DNA of 64,000 nucleotides. Origin: Segniliparus rotundus DSM 44985 (GTDB lineage Bacteria > Actinomycetota > Actinomycetes > Mycobacteriales > Mycobacteriaceae). Position numbers and translations under genes: made by a program. The stretch covers positions 2,967,946 to 3,031,945 of the forward strand of contig NC_014168.1 in assembly GCF_000092825.1 (NCBI RefSeq). The letters are read 5' to 3'. Below, piece by piece: positions 1 to 8,474 of the stretch. The notes beneath the pieces were generated by a model. The model was not told the origin of the DNA. It searched no databases and saw nothing but the letters and a program-made list of their open reading frames with translations. Positions within the stretch are counted from its first letter, which is position 1; the number at the start of each line of letters is the position of its first letter.

Positions 1-346
1 CGGTGAGAACAAGGACCACCACCTGCGACGAGGAGCCGTCGTCCGAAACCTTGTGCTGCTCGAGCTCGCCGTACTGGTTGACGAACGACGAATCCCAGCC
101 ACCGCCCTGATCCAACCCCAACGACACGCCGACCAACCGGTTCACAGGCACCATCACCGGATCTGATGCCTTCGCCAACTGAGGAGACCGGGGAGGCTCG
201 GACACAGGCAATAAGCAGTCAACCAGAACACCCCCGTCGTCCCCGTCCGCCCGCGCGAAGCCCGCAACCGGCAACCCAGCCGCCGCCGCGCACACCGCCA
301 CAACCAACACCATCCAACGCCTCACTGATCCCACCGCCGCACACAT
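1..346 (-). CDS. Secreted hypothetical protein (3' part outside window)
   Basis: An open frame starts at an ATG at 346 and runs off the left edge. The first ~35 residues form a signal peptide: an RR pair, a hydrophobic alanine/valine core (VLVVAVCAAAAGLPVAG) and a likely signal peptidase cut after FARA. The mature part is exported, has one early Cys and a Gly/Ser/Asp-rich stretch, and matches no family I recognise. A second ATG at 313 is an alternative start that would shorten the signal peptide. It is 145 bases upstream of moaE's stop on the same strand, so it is probably a separate unit. Exported location is fairly secure; function is unknown. Confidence 0.55.
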   Translation of the reverse strand, partial: MCAAVGSVRRWMVLVVAVCAAAAGLPVAGFARADGDDGGVLVDCLLPVSEPPRSPQLAKASDPVMVPVNRLVGVSLGLDQGGGWDSSFVNQYGELEQHKVSDDGSSSQVVVLVLT

Positions 347-491
347 AGTCCTCACCTGGCTCATTCTCTCCCACCCCCTCCACAACGAGCCGAACGGCCA
401 CCGCAACCCCTACGCCCCGGCGACCCACTCCGCCGAACCGTCCGCACAGCACGAACTGCTTCGCTCCCGCCCCAGCGCCACGACCCCACCC

Positions 492-950
492 CTACGCCCC
501 GGCGACCCACTCCGCCGAGCCGTCCGCGAAGTGCTGCCGCTTCCACACGGGGATCTGCCGTTTGATCTCGTCCACCAAGATCTGGCAGACGCCGAACGCC
601 TCGGCGCGATGGTCGGCGGCCACCGCGACGACCAATGCCGCCTCGCCGATGCGAAGCAGCGCCACCCGATGGCTCGCCGCCACCGCCCGAACACCCGCGC
701 GGCCCGCCACGACCTCGGCCACAACCTCGGCGAGACGCTGCTGGGCGGTCGGATGGCTGCGGTATTCGAGGGCCAACACCTCCCGGCCTGCGTCGTGGTC
801 GCGCACATTCCCGCTGAACCCGACGACCGCGCCCGCATGCCCGTCCGCCGCCTGCGCCACCAGGGCCTCGTGCGCCGACAGGGAGAGAGGCTCCTGACCG
901 ACCCAGGTCCGCGCGATCCTGGCGCCCGGACGGTGCTCTGCCGTGGTCAA
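492..950 (-). CDS. moaE: Molybdopterin synthase catalytic subunit MoaE
   Basis: The 152-residue product is the large subunit of molybdopterin synthase, which inserts the two dithiolene sulfurs into cyclic pyranopterin monophosphate using thiocarboxylated MoaD. Family marks visible are GFSGNVRDHDAGR near residue 44, the EYRSHP segment, and VWKRQHF near residue 138 with the conserved lysine. The start is a TTG at 950 whose bases overlap the mogA stop (TTGA), so translation is probably coupled. No moaD gene lies in the window. It is the last gene of a moaC-mogA-moaE operon, the order used for moaC2-mog-moaE2 in mycobacteria. Length is typical (about 140-150 residues). Confidence 0.93.
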   Translation of the reverse strand: MTTAEHRPGARIARTWVGQEPLSLSAHEALVAQAADGHAGAVVGFSGNVRDHDAGREVLALEYRSHPTAQQRLAEVVAEVVAGRAGVRAVAASHRVALLRIGEAALVVAVAADHRAEAFGVCQILVDEIKRQIPVWKRQHFADGSAEWVAGA

Positions 951-1414
951 TGGTCGGCCCCTGCCAGTTGCTCAAGCGCGTGACCGAGCACCCCGCCCAG
1001 CACCGCGAGGCCGTCGCGGACGCCCCCGGCCGAGCCCGGCAGATTCACCACCAGGGTCCGCCCCGCCACTCCGGCCACGCCTCGGGAAAGCACGGCTGTG
1101 GGAACTTTCTGCGCCCCCGCGCCGCGAATGGCCGCCGCGAGACCAGGGATCTCGTAATCCAGCAGCGCCTTGGTGGCCTCGGGAGTCCGGTCGGTCGGGG
1201 AGATCCCCGTGCCCCCCGTGGTGATGACAACATCGGGCCCCGCCGCCACAGCCAGGCGCAACGCCTCGGCGAACGCCGCCCCGTCGGAAGCCACCTCGAC
1301 AGCCACGTCGAAACCGCGCTCCTGGAGCCACCCGGCGATCACGGGCCCCGTTGTGTCCGCATACGCCCCTGCGGCCGCGCGAGTCGAGGCGACAAGGACC
1401 CTGGCGCGAGTCAC
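947..1414 (-). CDS. mog: Molybdopterin adenylyltransferase-like protein (MogA/MoaB family)
   Basis: The product activates molybdopterin by adenylation before molybdate insertion. The MoCF fold marks are VVITTGGTGISPTDRTPEATK (two pieces: the TTGGTG nucleotide loop and the SPTDxTPE motif) and the later NLPGSAGG loop near the C-terminus. I start it at the GTG at 1414, which overlaps the moaC stop as GTGA and begins VTRARVLVAS, the normal family N-terminus; the open frame extends to 1474 but those residues are not family-like. The resulting 155 residues match the family. It sits between moaC and moaE with overlaps at both ends, so all three are translated as one unit. Confidence 0.9.
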   Translation of the reverse strand: MTRARVLVASTRAAAGAYADTTGPVIAGWLQERGFDVAVEVASDGAAFAEALRLAVAAGPDVVITTGGTGISPTDRTPEATKALLDYEIPGLAAAIRGAGAQKVPTAVLSRGVAGVAGRTLVVNLPGSAGGVRDGLAVLGGVLGHALEQLAGADH

Positions 1415-1917
1415 ACCGACCAATCCCCGCTCGCGCCGCCCTCTTTGCGCACAACGCGCACTTCGCCGAGCCACGAGGCGGGATCGACGGCCTTGACCAT
1501 GTCGTGCAGGGTCAGCCCGGCGACTGCCACGGCGGTCAGCGCCTCCATCTCCACGCCGGTCCGATCCGTGGTCTCGGCGACCGCCTCGATGCCCACGCCG
1601 GAACCACCGAGCTCGAACGAGACCGCCACCTTGGTGAGCGCGATCTGATGGCAGAGCGGAATAAGCTCGGAAGTCCTTTTCGCGGCCATGATCCCCGCGA
1701 CCCTCGCGACAGCAAAAGCGTCGCCCTTCTTCGCGTGCGGATCGGCCAAGGCTGACAGCGCGTCTTTGTTCGCGTGGAAGGTCGCGGTCGCGGTCGCGCG
1801 CCGCCTGCTCGGCTCTTTGCCGGACACGTCCACCATCCGCGCCGCCCCGGATTCGTCGAGGTGGGTGAGCTTGGGCGCCCCTCCCGAGCGTTGGGCAGTC
1901 GGGGAAAGGTCGGCCAC
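1411..1917 (-). CDS. moaC: Cyclic pyranopterin monophosphate synthase MoaC
   Basis: MoaC converts 3',8-cyclo-dihydro-GTP into cyclic pyranopterin monophosphate, the first stable intermediate of molybdenum cofactor synthesis. The 168-residue product shows LTHLDESGAARMVDVSGKEP at the N-terminus, the IPLCHQIALTKV segment with its Cys-His, and the EMEALTAVAVAGLTLHDMVK block near the C-terminus, all diagnostic. The start is GTG at 1917, nine bases after the stop of the small upstream gene, so the two are likely cotranscribed. The radical SAM partner MoaA is not in the window, hence this is only part of the pathway. Confidence 0.95.
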   Translation of the reverse strand: MADLSPTAQRSGGAPKLTHLDESGAARMVDVSGKEPSRRRATATATFHANKDALSALADPHAKKGDAFAVARVAGIMAAKRTSELIPLCHQIALTKVAVSFELGGSGVGIEAVAETTDRTGVEMEALTAVAVAGLTLHDMVKAVDPASWLGEVRVVRKEGGASGDWSV

Positions 1918-1926
1918 GGGATCAGC

Positions 1927-2103
1927 TCAGCCGTTGATCTGCGTGGACGGATGCACGTACGGCAGCGACTCGCCCGGCAGGGGGAACTCGGTCTCGCCGA
2001 ACGGGGACAAGGCCCCGCTCCAATCGGTCGCCAGCTCGGTGACCGGGTGGTCGCGCTGCGGCCAGCCTGGGTCGACGTAACGCTCTTTCTCGCTTTTTCC
2101 CAT
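1927..2103 (-). CDS. Small conserved protein upstream of moaC
   Basis: A 58-residue acidic, proline-rich, soluble protein, starting at ATG 2103 (MGKSEKERYVDPGW) and ending with the motif LPYVHPSTQING. The open frame extends to 2223, but the ATG at 2103 is preceded by poorly conserved-looking sequence, so the short form is preferred. A short hypothetical gene (Rv0863) precedes moaC2 in Mycobacterium tuberculosis; this is probably its counterpart, an inference from position and size. No catalytic motif is visible. It is nine bases from moaC and should be part of the molybdopterin operon. Confidence 0.7.
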   Translation of the reverse strand: MGKSEKERYVDPGWPQRDHPVTELATDWSGALSPFGETEFPLPGESLPYVHPSTQING

Positions 2104-2253
2104 GCGGTCATTGTGCCAGAACGGCGCCGGGCGCGCGGAGCGCGGACCAGTTTCTGGCCAGTCGTTCACGACTGGCTTCCCGCTCGCGGGCCTCCTGGCC
2201 GGGCCGCGCGCGCTAGACTGCAAACTCTTCGCTTCTCACCCAGGACCATCACG

Positions 2254-3465
2254 ATGCCAACACCCAGCGCCACCACCCGCCGAGGCCTCAGCGAGCGCCT
2301 CGCGCCGTTCAGCTCGACCATCTTCGTCTCGATGACCGAGCTGGCCAAGAAAACCGAGTCGATCAACCTCGGCCAAGGTTTCCCGGACACTGACGGGCCG
2401 CCGGCCATGCTGGAAGCCGCGCAGAAAGCCATCGCGGACGGCGTGAACCAGTACTCTCCTGGCCGCGGCTACCTGCCGCTGCGCCAAGCGATCGCGAACG
2501 ACCGGGCCACGCGCTACGGGACGGTGTACGACCCGGACACGGAAATCCTGATCACTGTCGGGGCCACCGAAGCCCTGACCTGCGCCATCCTCGCTCTGAT
2601 TGAGCCAGGGGAAGAAGTCGTCGCGCTCGAGCCCTGCTACGACAGCTACGCGCCCGCGGTCGCCATGGCCCACGGCGCGCTGGCCCGCGTGCCATTGGAG
2701 CCGAGCGGGGGGAAGTTCGTCTTCGACCCGCGGCGCCTCGCCGCCGCCATCACCCCCCGCACCCGGATCATCCTGCTCAACACCCCGCACAACCCCACTG
2801 GCACAGTGCTCAGCCGCGACGAGCTCGCCGAGATCGCCCGCCTCGCGGTCCAGCACGACCTCATCGTCCTGACTGACGAGGTGTACGAGCATCTGATCTT
2901 CGACGGGCGCGGGCATCTGCCCATCGCCTCGCTGCCCGGCATGGCCGAGCGCACGCTGAGCTGCTCCGGGGCGGGCAAAACCTTCAACGCGACCGGGTGG
3001 AAGACCGGGTGGGTCTGCGGACCCGCCGATCTCGTGAGCGCGGTGCTCGCCGTCAAGCAGTACGTCACATTCGTCGGAGCGGCCCCGCTGCAGCCCGCCG
3101 TCGCGCTCGCGCTGCGCACCCAGGACGGCTGGATCAAGGGACTGCGCGCCATGTTGCTGGAGAACCGCGACCGGCTCGCGGCGGGTCTGAGCGAATCGGG
3201 CTTCACGGTGTATCCGGCGACGGGGACGTACTTCCTCACCGCGGACGCGGCTCCGCTCGCCGCCACCTCGGCGAAGGGATGGGACTGCGCGGACGGCGCC
3301 GAGTTCTGCCGCCGCCTCGCGCACGAGGTCGGGGTCGCCGCCATCCCGTACGCCGGTTTGTCCGAACGGCGCGACCTGTACGGCAGCCTCGTGCGCTTCG
3401 CGTTCTGCAAACGCCCGGAGGTGCTGGACGAGGCGCTCGCCCGGTTGGCCCGTCTGCGAAGCTGA
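2254..3465 (+). CDS. dapC: PLP-dependent aminotransferase, DapC-like
   Basis: A 403-residue class I/II aminotransferase. The substrate-side motif LNTPHNPTGTVLS and the cofactor lysine in SGAGKTFNATGWKTGW are clear, and INLGQGFPDTDGPP near the N-terminus is typical of the DapC/kynurenine aminotransferase subgroup. In mycobacteria the dapC gene (Rv0858c) lies in the same neighbourhood as moaC2, so N-succinyldiaminopimelate aminotransferase of the lysine and peptidoglycan precursor pathway is the best call; methionine or kynurenine aminotransferase activity is an alternative. The start at ATG 2254 gives a family-length protein; the frame is open far upstream but there it is antisense to moaC. 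It is divergent from the molybdopterin operon with a 150-base gap. Confidence 0.85.
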   Translation: MPTPSATTRRGLSERLAPFSSTIFVSMTELAKKTESINLGQGFPDTDGPPAMLEAAQKAIADGVNQYSPGRGYLPLRQAIANDRATRYGTVYDPDTEILITVGATEALTCAILALIEPGEEVVALEPCYDSYAPAVAMAHGALARVPLEPSGGKFVFDPRRLAAAITPRTRIILLNTPHNPTGTVLSRDELAEIARLAVQHDLIVLTDEVYEHLIFDGRGHLPIASLPGMAERTLSCSGAGKTFNATGWKTGWVCGPADLVSAVLAVKQYVTFVGAAPLQPAVALALRTQDGWIKGLRAMLLENRDRLAAGLSESGFTVYPATGTYFLTADAAPLAATSAKGWDCADGAEFCRRLAHEVGVAAIPYAGLSERRDLYGSLVRFAFCKRPEVLDEALARLARLRS

Positions 3466-3485
3466 CCGCCCGCATCGCCGCCGCG

Positions 3486-3517
3486 TATTTTTCAGTCCGC
3501 ATATTTTTCAGTACAAT
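3486..3517 (+). promoter_or_regulatory. Direct repeat plus -10-like box upstream of metE
   Basis: The 11-mer TATTTTTCAGT occurs at 3486-3496 and again at 3502-3512, 16 bases apart, and is followed at once by TACAAT (3512-3517), a good -10 box. These AT-rich words stand out in a GC-rich background. The leader to the metE start is about 130 bases and contains a perfect 6-bp hairpin (3609-3626). No cobalamin riboswitch core motifs are visible. Reading: promoter with a tandem operator; the regulator is unknown. Confidence 0.45.
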
Positions 3518-3651
3518 GTCGTATGGCCACGGGAGCCCCCAAGCGCCAGACGACGCGCGCGCGAAGCCGTCCGGTTTCGCGCCGTCCATGACCGCTGTTG
3601 TGTTCTCACTGGGCTTCCCGGCCCAGGCGGAGAACGTTTAAGGAGAATTCC

Positions 3652-5919
3652 ATGACCCCAACGCCATTCAGCGCCACTGTGCTCGGCTCCCCTCGCATCG
3701 GCCCCAACCGCGAGTTGAAGAAAGCCGTCGAGTCGTACTGGGCCAAGAAATCCAGCGCCGAGGACTTGGCCGCCGTCGCCAAGGGCCTGCGCGCCGACAC
3801 CCTGACGAAGCTGAAGAACGCGGGCTTTGACTCCGTGCCGGTGAACACCTTCTCGTACTACGACCAGATGCTCGACGCGGCGGTGCTGCTCGGCGCGCTG
3901 CCGGAGCGGGTCAAGGGCGTCGCGAACGACCTCGACCGCTACTTCGCCGCAGCTCGGGGCAACCAAGACGTCGCGCCGCTCGAAATGACCAAGTGGTTCG
4001 ACACGAACTACCACTACATCGTTCCGGAGATCTCCCCGTCCACGAAGTTCGCCCTCGACCCGAGCAAGATCTTCGCCGAGCTGGAAGAGGCCAAAGAGCT
4101 CGGCGTCCCGGCCCGCCCGGTCGTGATCGGCCCGGTCACCTTCCTCCTGCTGTCCAAGCCGGTGAACGGCCAAGGCCCGCTCCTGGAGCGGATCGGCGAG
4201 CTCATCCCGCTCTACAAGGACCTCCTTTCGCAGCTGAAAGCCAAGGGCGTCGAGTGGGTGCAGTTGGACGAGCCGGTGCTCGTGACGGACAAAGGGCAGG
4301 CCGTCCTCGACGCCGCCGTCTCCGCGTACCAACAGCTGACCTCCGCGGCCGACCGGCCGTCGGTCTTGCTCGCGACCTACTTCTCCGGCTTGGGCTCCGC
4401 GCTGGAGAAAATTCTTTCCAGCGGCGTCGACGGCGTCGCCGTCGATCTGGTCTACGGTTCGGCGGACCACCTCGCCGGTGTGCATTTCCAGGGCAAGCTG
4501 CTGGTGGCCGGCGTGGTCGACGGGCGCAACATCTGGCGCACCGACCTCGACAAGGCGTTGACCGTGCTCGAGGGCCTCAAGAACAAAGGCGTGCAGGTCG
4601 CTGTCTCCTCCTCAAGCTCGCTCTTGCACGTGCCGTACTCGCTCAAGCCGGAAACGCACCTCGATGACACGCTGCGCTCCTGGCTGGCTTTCGGCGACGA
4701 GAAGATCGCCGAGGTCGCGACCCTGGCCAAGGGCCTGAAACAAGGCCGCTCGGCCATCGCCGACGAGCTTGACGCGAGCGCGAAAGCGCAGAGCGCCCGG
4801 CGCACCGACCCGCGTCTGAACGACAAGGCGCTGCGCGACGAGATCGCCAAGCTCCGCGAGACCGCGGGCCAACGCGGCCCCGCCGACCAGCGCATCGCGC
4901 AGCAGAACGCGGCGCTCGGCATCCCGAAGCTGCCGACCACCACAATCGGCTCCTTCCCCCAGACGCGGGAGATCCGCGTCGCCCGCCAGAAGTTCACCAA
5001 GGGCGAGATCACTGCCGAGCAGTACGAGCAGCACATGCGCGACGAGGTCGCCGCTGTCATCAAGCTCCAGGAGGAGCTGGGCCTCGACGTGCTGGTGCAC
5101 GGCGAGCCGGAGCGCAACGACATGGTGCAGTACTTCGCCGAGCAGCTCGAAGGCTTCTTCGCGACGTCGAACGGCTGGGTGCAGTCCTACGGATCGCGCT
5201 GCGTCCGCCCGCCGGTGCTCTTCGGCGATGTGAAGCGCCCGAACCCGATGACGGTGCAATGGAGCAAGTACGCGCAGTCCCTCACCGACAAGCCGGTCAA
5301 AGGCATGCTCACGGGTCCGGTCACCATCCTGGCCTGGTCTTTCGTCCGTGACGACCAGCCGCTCGGCGACACCGCGTACCAGGTGGCGCTCGCGATCCGC
5401 GAAGAGACTGTCGACCTGCAGAACGCCGGGATCAAGGTCATCCAGGTGGACGAGCCCGCGCTGCGCGAGACTCTGCCGCTCAAGAAAGCCGAACAAGACG
5501 CGTACCTGGATTGGGCCGTGGGCTCGTTCAAGTTCTCGACCTCCGGCGTCGAGGACTCGACCCAGATCCACACCCACCTGTGCTACTCGGAGTTCGGCGA
5601 GGTCATCGGCGCGATCGCCGACCTCGACGCGGACGTCACCTCCATCGAGGCCGCCCGCTCGCACATGGAGGTGCTGGACGACCTGAACGCCGCCGGTTTC
5701 AAAAACGGCGTCGGCCCGGGCGTCTACGACATCCACTCGCCGCGCGTGCCCTCGGTCGACGAGATCGTCGTCTCGCTCAAAGAGGCCCTCGCCGCCGTGC
5801 CGGTCGACCGTTTGTGGGTCAACCCGGACTGCGGCCTGAAGACCCGAGGCGAGAGCGAGACGAAGGCGTCGCTGGTCAACCTGGTGGAGGCCACCAAGCA
5901 GGTGCGCGCCACACTCTGA
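3652..5919 (+). CDS. metE: Cobalamin-independent methionine synthase MetE
   Basis: The 755-residue enzyme transfers the methyl group of 5-methyltetrahydropteroyltri-L-glutamate to homocysteine, the last step of methionine synthesis, without B12. The N-terminal folate half carries the [11 protein letters not shown] motif. The C-terminal catalytic half holds the zinc ligands in the [12 protein letters not shown] motif and in NPDCGLKTR. Length matches the family. ATG 3652 follows a strong ribosome site (AAGGAG, 7 bases before). The gene is monocistronic: it has its own promoter-like region and is closed by the hairpin at 5923-5974. Confidence 0.97.
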   Translation: MTPTPFSATVLGSPRIGPNRELKKAVESYWAKKSSAEDLAAVAKGLRADTLTKLKNAGFDSVPVNTFSYYDQMLDAAVLLGALPERVKGVANDLDRYFAAARGNQDVAPLEMTKWFDTNYHYIVPEISPSTKFALDPSKIFAELEEAKELGVPARPVVIGPVTFLLLSKPVNGQGPLLERIGELIPLYKDLLSQLKAKGVEWVQLDEPVLVTDKGQAVLDAAVSAYQQLTSAADRPSVLLATYFSGLGSALEKILSSGVDGVAVDLVYGSADHLAGVHFQGKLLVAGVVDGRNIWRTDLDKALTVLEGLKNKGVQVAVSSSSSLLHVPYSLKPETHLDDTLRSWLAFGDEKIAEVATLAKGLKQGRSAIADELDASAKAQSARRTDPRLNDKALRDEIAKLRETAGQRGPADQRIAQQNAALGIPKLPTTTIGSFPQTREIRVARQKFTKGEITAEQYEQHMRDEVAAVIKLQEELGLDVLVHGEPERNDMVQYFAEQLEGFFATSNGWVQSYGSRCVRPPVLFGDVKRPNPMTVQWSKYAQSLTDKPVKGMLTGPVTILAWSFVRDDQPLGDTAYQVALAIREETVDLQNAGIKVIQVDEPALRETLPLKKAEQDAYLDWAVGSFKFSTSGVEDSTQIHTHLCYSEFGEVIGAIADLDADVTSIEAARSHMEVLDDLNAAGFKNGVGPGVYDIHSPRVPSVDEIVVSLKEALAAVPVDRLWVNPDCGLKTRGESETKASLVNLVEATKQVRATL

Positions 5920-5922
5920 CGC

Positions 5923-5974
5923 GAAGCGTCAGCGAGTCCCGGCCGCAGATGCGGCCGGGACTCGCTGACGCTTC
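5923..5974. terminator. 25-bp perfect hairpin after metE
   Basis: Positions 5923-5947 are perfectly complementary to 5950-5974, with only two bases between them, so the real loop must open a few pairs. The hairpin begins three bases after the metE stop. There is no T run on either side, so it would be an I-shaped, U-tract-less terminator of the kind proposed for actinobacteria, or an RNA-stabilising 3' end. It also separates metE from the mannitol cluster. Confidence 0.7.
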
Positions 5975-6093
5975 AGGTCCGGCTCCAGAGGTCGCGGACC
6001 GCGCGTGAGGCCGTGGACGACATCCGCCCTCAGGACGGTCCTGCCCTAGGATGGACTGCGGCGCTGTTGCAGCGCTCAGCACAAGCCGGGCCC

Positions 6094-6141
6094 GCACATG
6101 AAGCTAGCCAAGAAACCGCACATGAAGCTCAGCCAAGAAAC
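6094..6141 (+). repeat. In-frame tandem duplication at a start codon
   Basis: A 23-24 base unit (GCACATGAAGCT, then AGCCAAGAAAC) occurs at 6094-6116 and again at 6118-6141 with a one-base insertion. Each copy has an ATG, at 6098 and 6122, in the same frame. The result is two consecutive candidate starts for the mannitol dehydrogenase gene. Confidence 0.75.
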
Positions 6142-7630
6142 TCTGTCCCACTTGACGGTGCCCACCCCCTCGTACGACAGGAGCAAGCTCACCGCGGGCA
6201 TCGCCCATTTCGGGGTCGGGGGCTTCCACCGGGCGCACCAGGCGATGTACCTGGACCGATTGTTCGAACTCGGCCTCGCGCACGATTGGGCGATCTGCGG
6301 CGTCGGCGTCCTGCCCGGGGATCTGCGCATACGGCGGGCGCTCGCCGAGCAGGACTACCTCTACACCCTGGTGACCGCGCATACGGACGGCGCACGACAG
6401 GCGCGAGTGATCGGCTCGATGGTCGACTACCGGTACGCGCCCGAGGACCCCGAAGGGGTGATCGAGCTGCTGGCCGACCCGGCCATCCGGATCATTTCGC
6501 TCACGATCACCGAGGGCTCGTACAACATTCGGGACTCCGATGGCGAGTTCAACGCCGACAACCCGGACATCCAGCGCGATCTGGCGGGGACCGGACCGCC
6601 GAGGACGGTGTTCGGCCTGGTGGCCTCGGCCTTCGAACGGCGCCGGCAACGCGGGCTCGGCTCCCCGGCGATCCTTTCCTGCGACAACATCGCTGGCAAC
6701 GGCGACACCGCGCGGCGCGCCTTCACCGCGTACGCGCAGCTGCACGACCCGTCCTTGGCGCAATGGATCCGCGAGAACACCACCTTCCCGAGTTCCATGG
6801 TGGATCGGATCACGCCGGCGACGACGCCCGAGGCCATCCGGCAGATCGAGCGCGACTTCCACGTCAGCGACCTGTGGCCGGTCGTCGCCGAACCCTTCGC
6901 CCAATGGGTGGTCGAAGACGATTTCGCGGCGGGACGGCCCCCGCTGGAAGCGATCCTCCCCTTCGGGGAGGCCACTGTGCAACTGGTCCAGGACGTGGCT
7001 CCGTACGAGCTGATGAAGCTGCGCCTGCTCAACGCCGGACACCAAGCCCTGTGCTACTTCGCCTCCCTCGCCGGGCACCGCCTCGTGCATGAGGCGGCCC
7101 GCGATCCGCTGTGCGCCGGCTTCGTGCGCCGCTACCTGGAGGAGGCGACCCCCACCTTGCTCCCAGTTCCGGGAGTCGACCTCGGCCAATACAAGCGCGA
7201 TCTCATGGAGCGCTTCGCGAATCCGCACATAGCGGACACGGTGGCGCGCCTGGCCGCAGAAGCTTCAGACCGCATCCCGAAGTTCGTGCTGCCCGCCGCG
7301 CGGGACAATCTGCGCGCTGGCCGTCCGGCGGACCTCGCCGCCGCGCTCGTCGCCAGCTGGGCGCGCTACGCCGAGGGGACGGACGAGGCGGGAGCGCCCA
7401 TCGACGTGGCGGACCGGTTGGCGAGCGAGCTCGGGGACCGAGCCAAGGCGTGGCGGGAGGATCCCCTTGCCTTCCTCGCCTTCCGGGACGTGTTCGGCGA
7501 CCTCGTCGACGAGCCCCGGTTCACCAGGCCCTATCTGCGAACGCTGGAGCGGCTGCACCGCGACGGGGCTCGGGCGGCACTGCGAGCTCTCGTCCCCACG
7601 GCGGATCGGCTCCAGGCCGCGACACCGTGA
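6122..7630 (+). CDS. Mannitol 2-dehydrogenase family protein
   Basis: A 502-residue polyol dehydrogenase of the long-chain mannitol dehydrogenase family, oxidising mannitol (or arabitol, fructuronate-type substrates) to the ketose with NAD+. Visible marks are the N-terminal Rossmann segment IAHFGVGGFHRAHQ, LTITEGSYN, the SCDNIAGNG block, and the catalytic lysine region PYELMKLRLLNAGHQALCYF. I chose the second of two duplicated ATGs (6122) because MKLSQETLS resembles the family N-terminus; ATG 6098 is in frame and possible. Its last 110 bases overlap the convergent kinase gene. The adjacent kinase and transporter suggest mannitol to fructose to fructose-6-phosphate. Confidence 0.88.
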   Translation: MKLSQETLSHLTVPTPSYDRSKLTAGIAHFGVGGFHRAHQAMYLDRLFELGLAHDWAICGVGVLPGDLRIRRALAEQDYLYTLVTAHTDGARQARVIGSMVDYRYAPEDPEGVIELLADPAIRIISLTITEGSYNIRDSDGEFNADNPDIQRDLAGTGPPRTVFGLVASAFERRRQRGLGSPAILSCDNIAGNGDTARRAFTAYAQLHDPSLAQWIRENTTFPSSMVDRITPATTPEAIRQIERDFHVSDLWPVVAEPFAQWVVEDDFAAGRPPLEAILPFGEATVQLVQDVAPYELMKLRLLNAGHQALCYFASLAGHRLVHEAARDPLCAGFVRRYLEEATPTLLPVPGVDLGQYKRDLMERFANPHIADTVARLAAEASDRIPKFVLPAARDNLRAGRPADLAAALVASWARYAEGTDEAGAPIDVADRLASELGDRAKAWREDPLAFLAFRDVFGDLVDEPRFTRPYLRTLERLHRDGARAALRALVPTADRLQAATP

Positions 7631-8474
7631 TGGCCGACGCCCGCGCCACCAGGTCGAGCGCGCGGCGCCAATCCTCCTCCTGGAGCGCCCGCACCGCCCG
7701 CGGGGAGAGCGCGTCCGCGCGGTCGAGCCAGTGCAACAGGGCGGCATGTGCGGTGTCCCCCGCTCCGATCGTGTCGGCGACCTCGACCTGGGGGGCTTTG
7801 ACGTGGACGCTCGTCTCAGCGGTGAACACCGAGAGGCCAGAGCCCCCCTGGGTGAGCAGGACAGCCCCGACCCCTGCTGCGAGCCAGCTGTCGGGCGTCC
7901 CGCCCAGCCACTCCGCGTCGTCCTCGGACACCTTCAAAACATCCACCGATCCCAGCCAGGATTGGAACCGCGCCCGATAGCCGTCCGGGTCGGCGATGGC
8001 GCACGGGCGGATGTTCGGGTCGAGCATCGTGAGCCTGCCCGCCGCGCGTGCCCGCGCGAGCAACCGTTCGTAGACCGACGCTCCCGGCTCGTAGACCAGG
8101 GACAAGGTGCCGAACGAGACTGCCGCCACTGTGTCGGGCAGTGGGCCGGGGGCGCTCACGAGCCTGTCCGCCGTGCCGTCCGCGTAGAAGATGTACCGCG
8201 CGGCTCCCGCGTCGTCGAGCGCGGTCAACGCCAGCGTTGTCGGCTCCGGGCCGCGCTGCGCGACGGAAAGGCCCACCCCCGCGTCCCGCAATCTGGAGAT
8301 GAGCAGCTCCCCGTACGGGTCCGTCGAGAGGCGGGACAGAAAGAGCACCTCGCTGCCCAGCCTGCCGAGGGCGACCGCGACGTTGAACGGGCCTCCGCCC
8401 GGAAGCGGCGCAAGCAAACCGTTCTCAGCAGGAACGAGGTCGATCAACGCCTCGCCGCACACGAGGACGCTCAT
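7521..8474 (-). CDS. PfkB-family sugar kinase, probable fructokinase
   Basis: A 317-residue ribokinase/PfkB-type kinase. The first signature is the GGGPFNVAVALGRLG block near residue 26, and the second is DTIGAGDTAHAALL near residue 235, containing the catalytic aspartate and anion hole. The start ATG at 8474 overlaps the stop of the transporter gene (ATGA), so the pair is cotranslated. The 3' end runs 110 bases into the convergent mannitol dehydrogenase gene. Next to a mannitol dehydrogenase the natural substrate is fructose; other sugars cannot be excluded. The last ~35 residues (GAAAPAFADRAW end) lie past the core fold and are encoded in the overlap. Confidence 0.85.
   Translation of the reverse strand: MSVLVCGEALIDLVPAENGLLAPLPGGGPFNVAVALGRLGSEVLFLSRLSTDPYGELLISRLRDAGVGLSVAQRGPEPTTLALTALDDAGAARYIFYADGTADRLVSAPGPLPDTVAAVSFGTLSLVYEPGASVYERLLARARAAGRLTMLDPNIRPCAIADPDGYRARFQSWLGSVDVLKVSEDDAEWLGGTPDSWLAAGVGAVLLTQGGSGLSVFTAETSVHVKAPQVEVADTIGAGDTAHAALLHWLDRADALSPRAVRALQEEDWRRALDLVARASAITVSRPGADPPWGRELAVPPEPRRGAAAPAFADRAW

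Noticed and set aside
3466-3651. Cobalamin riboswitch upstream of metE
   Set aside because: No B12-box or other conserved core motif can be read in the 186 bases.
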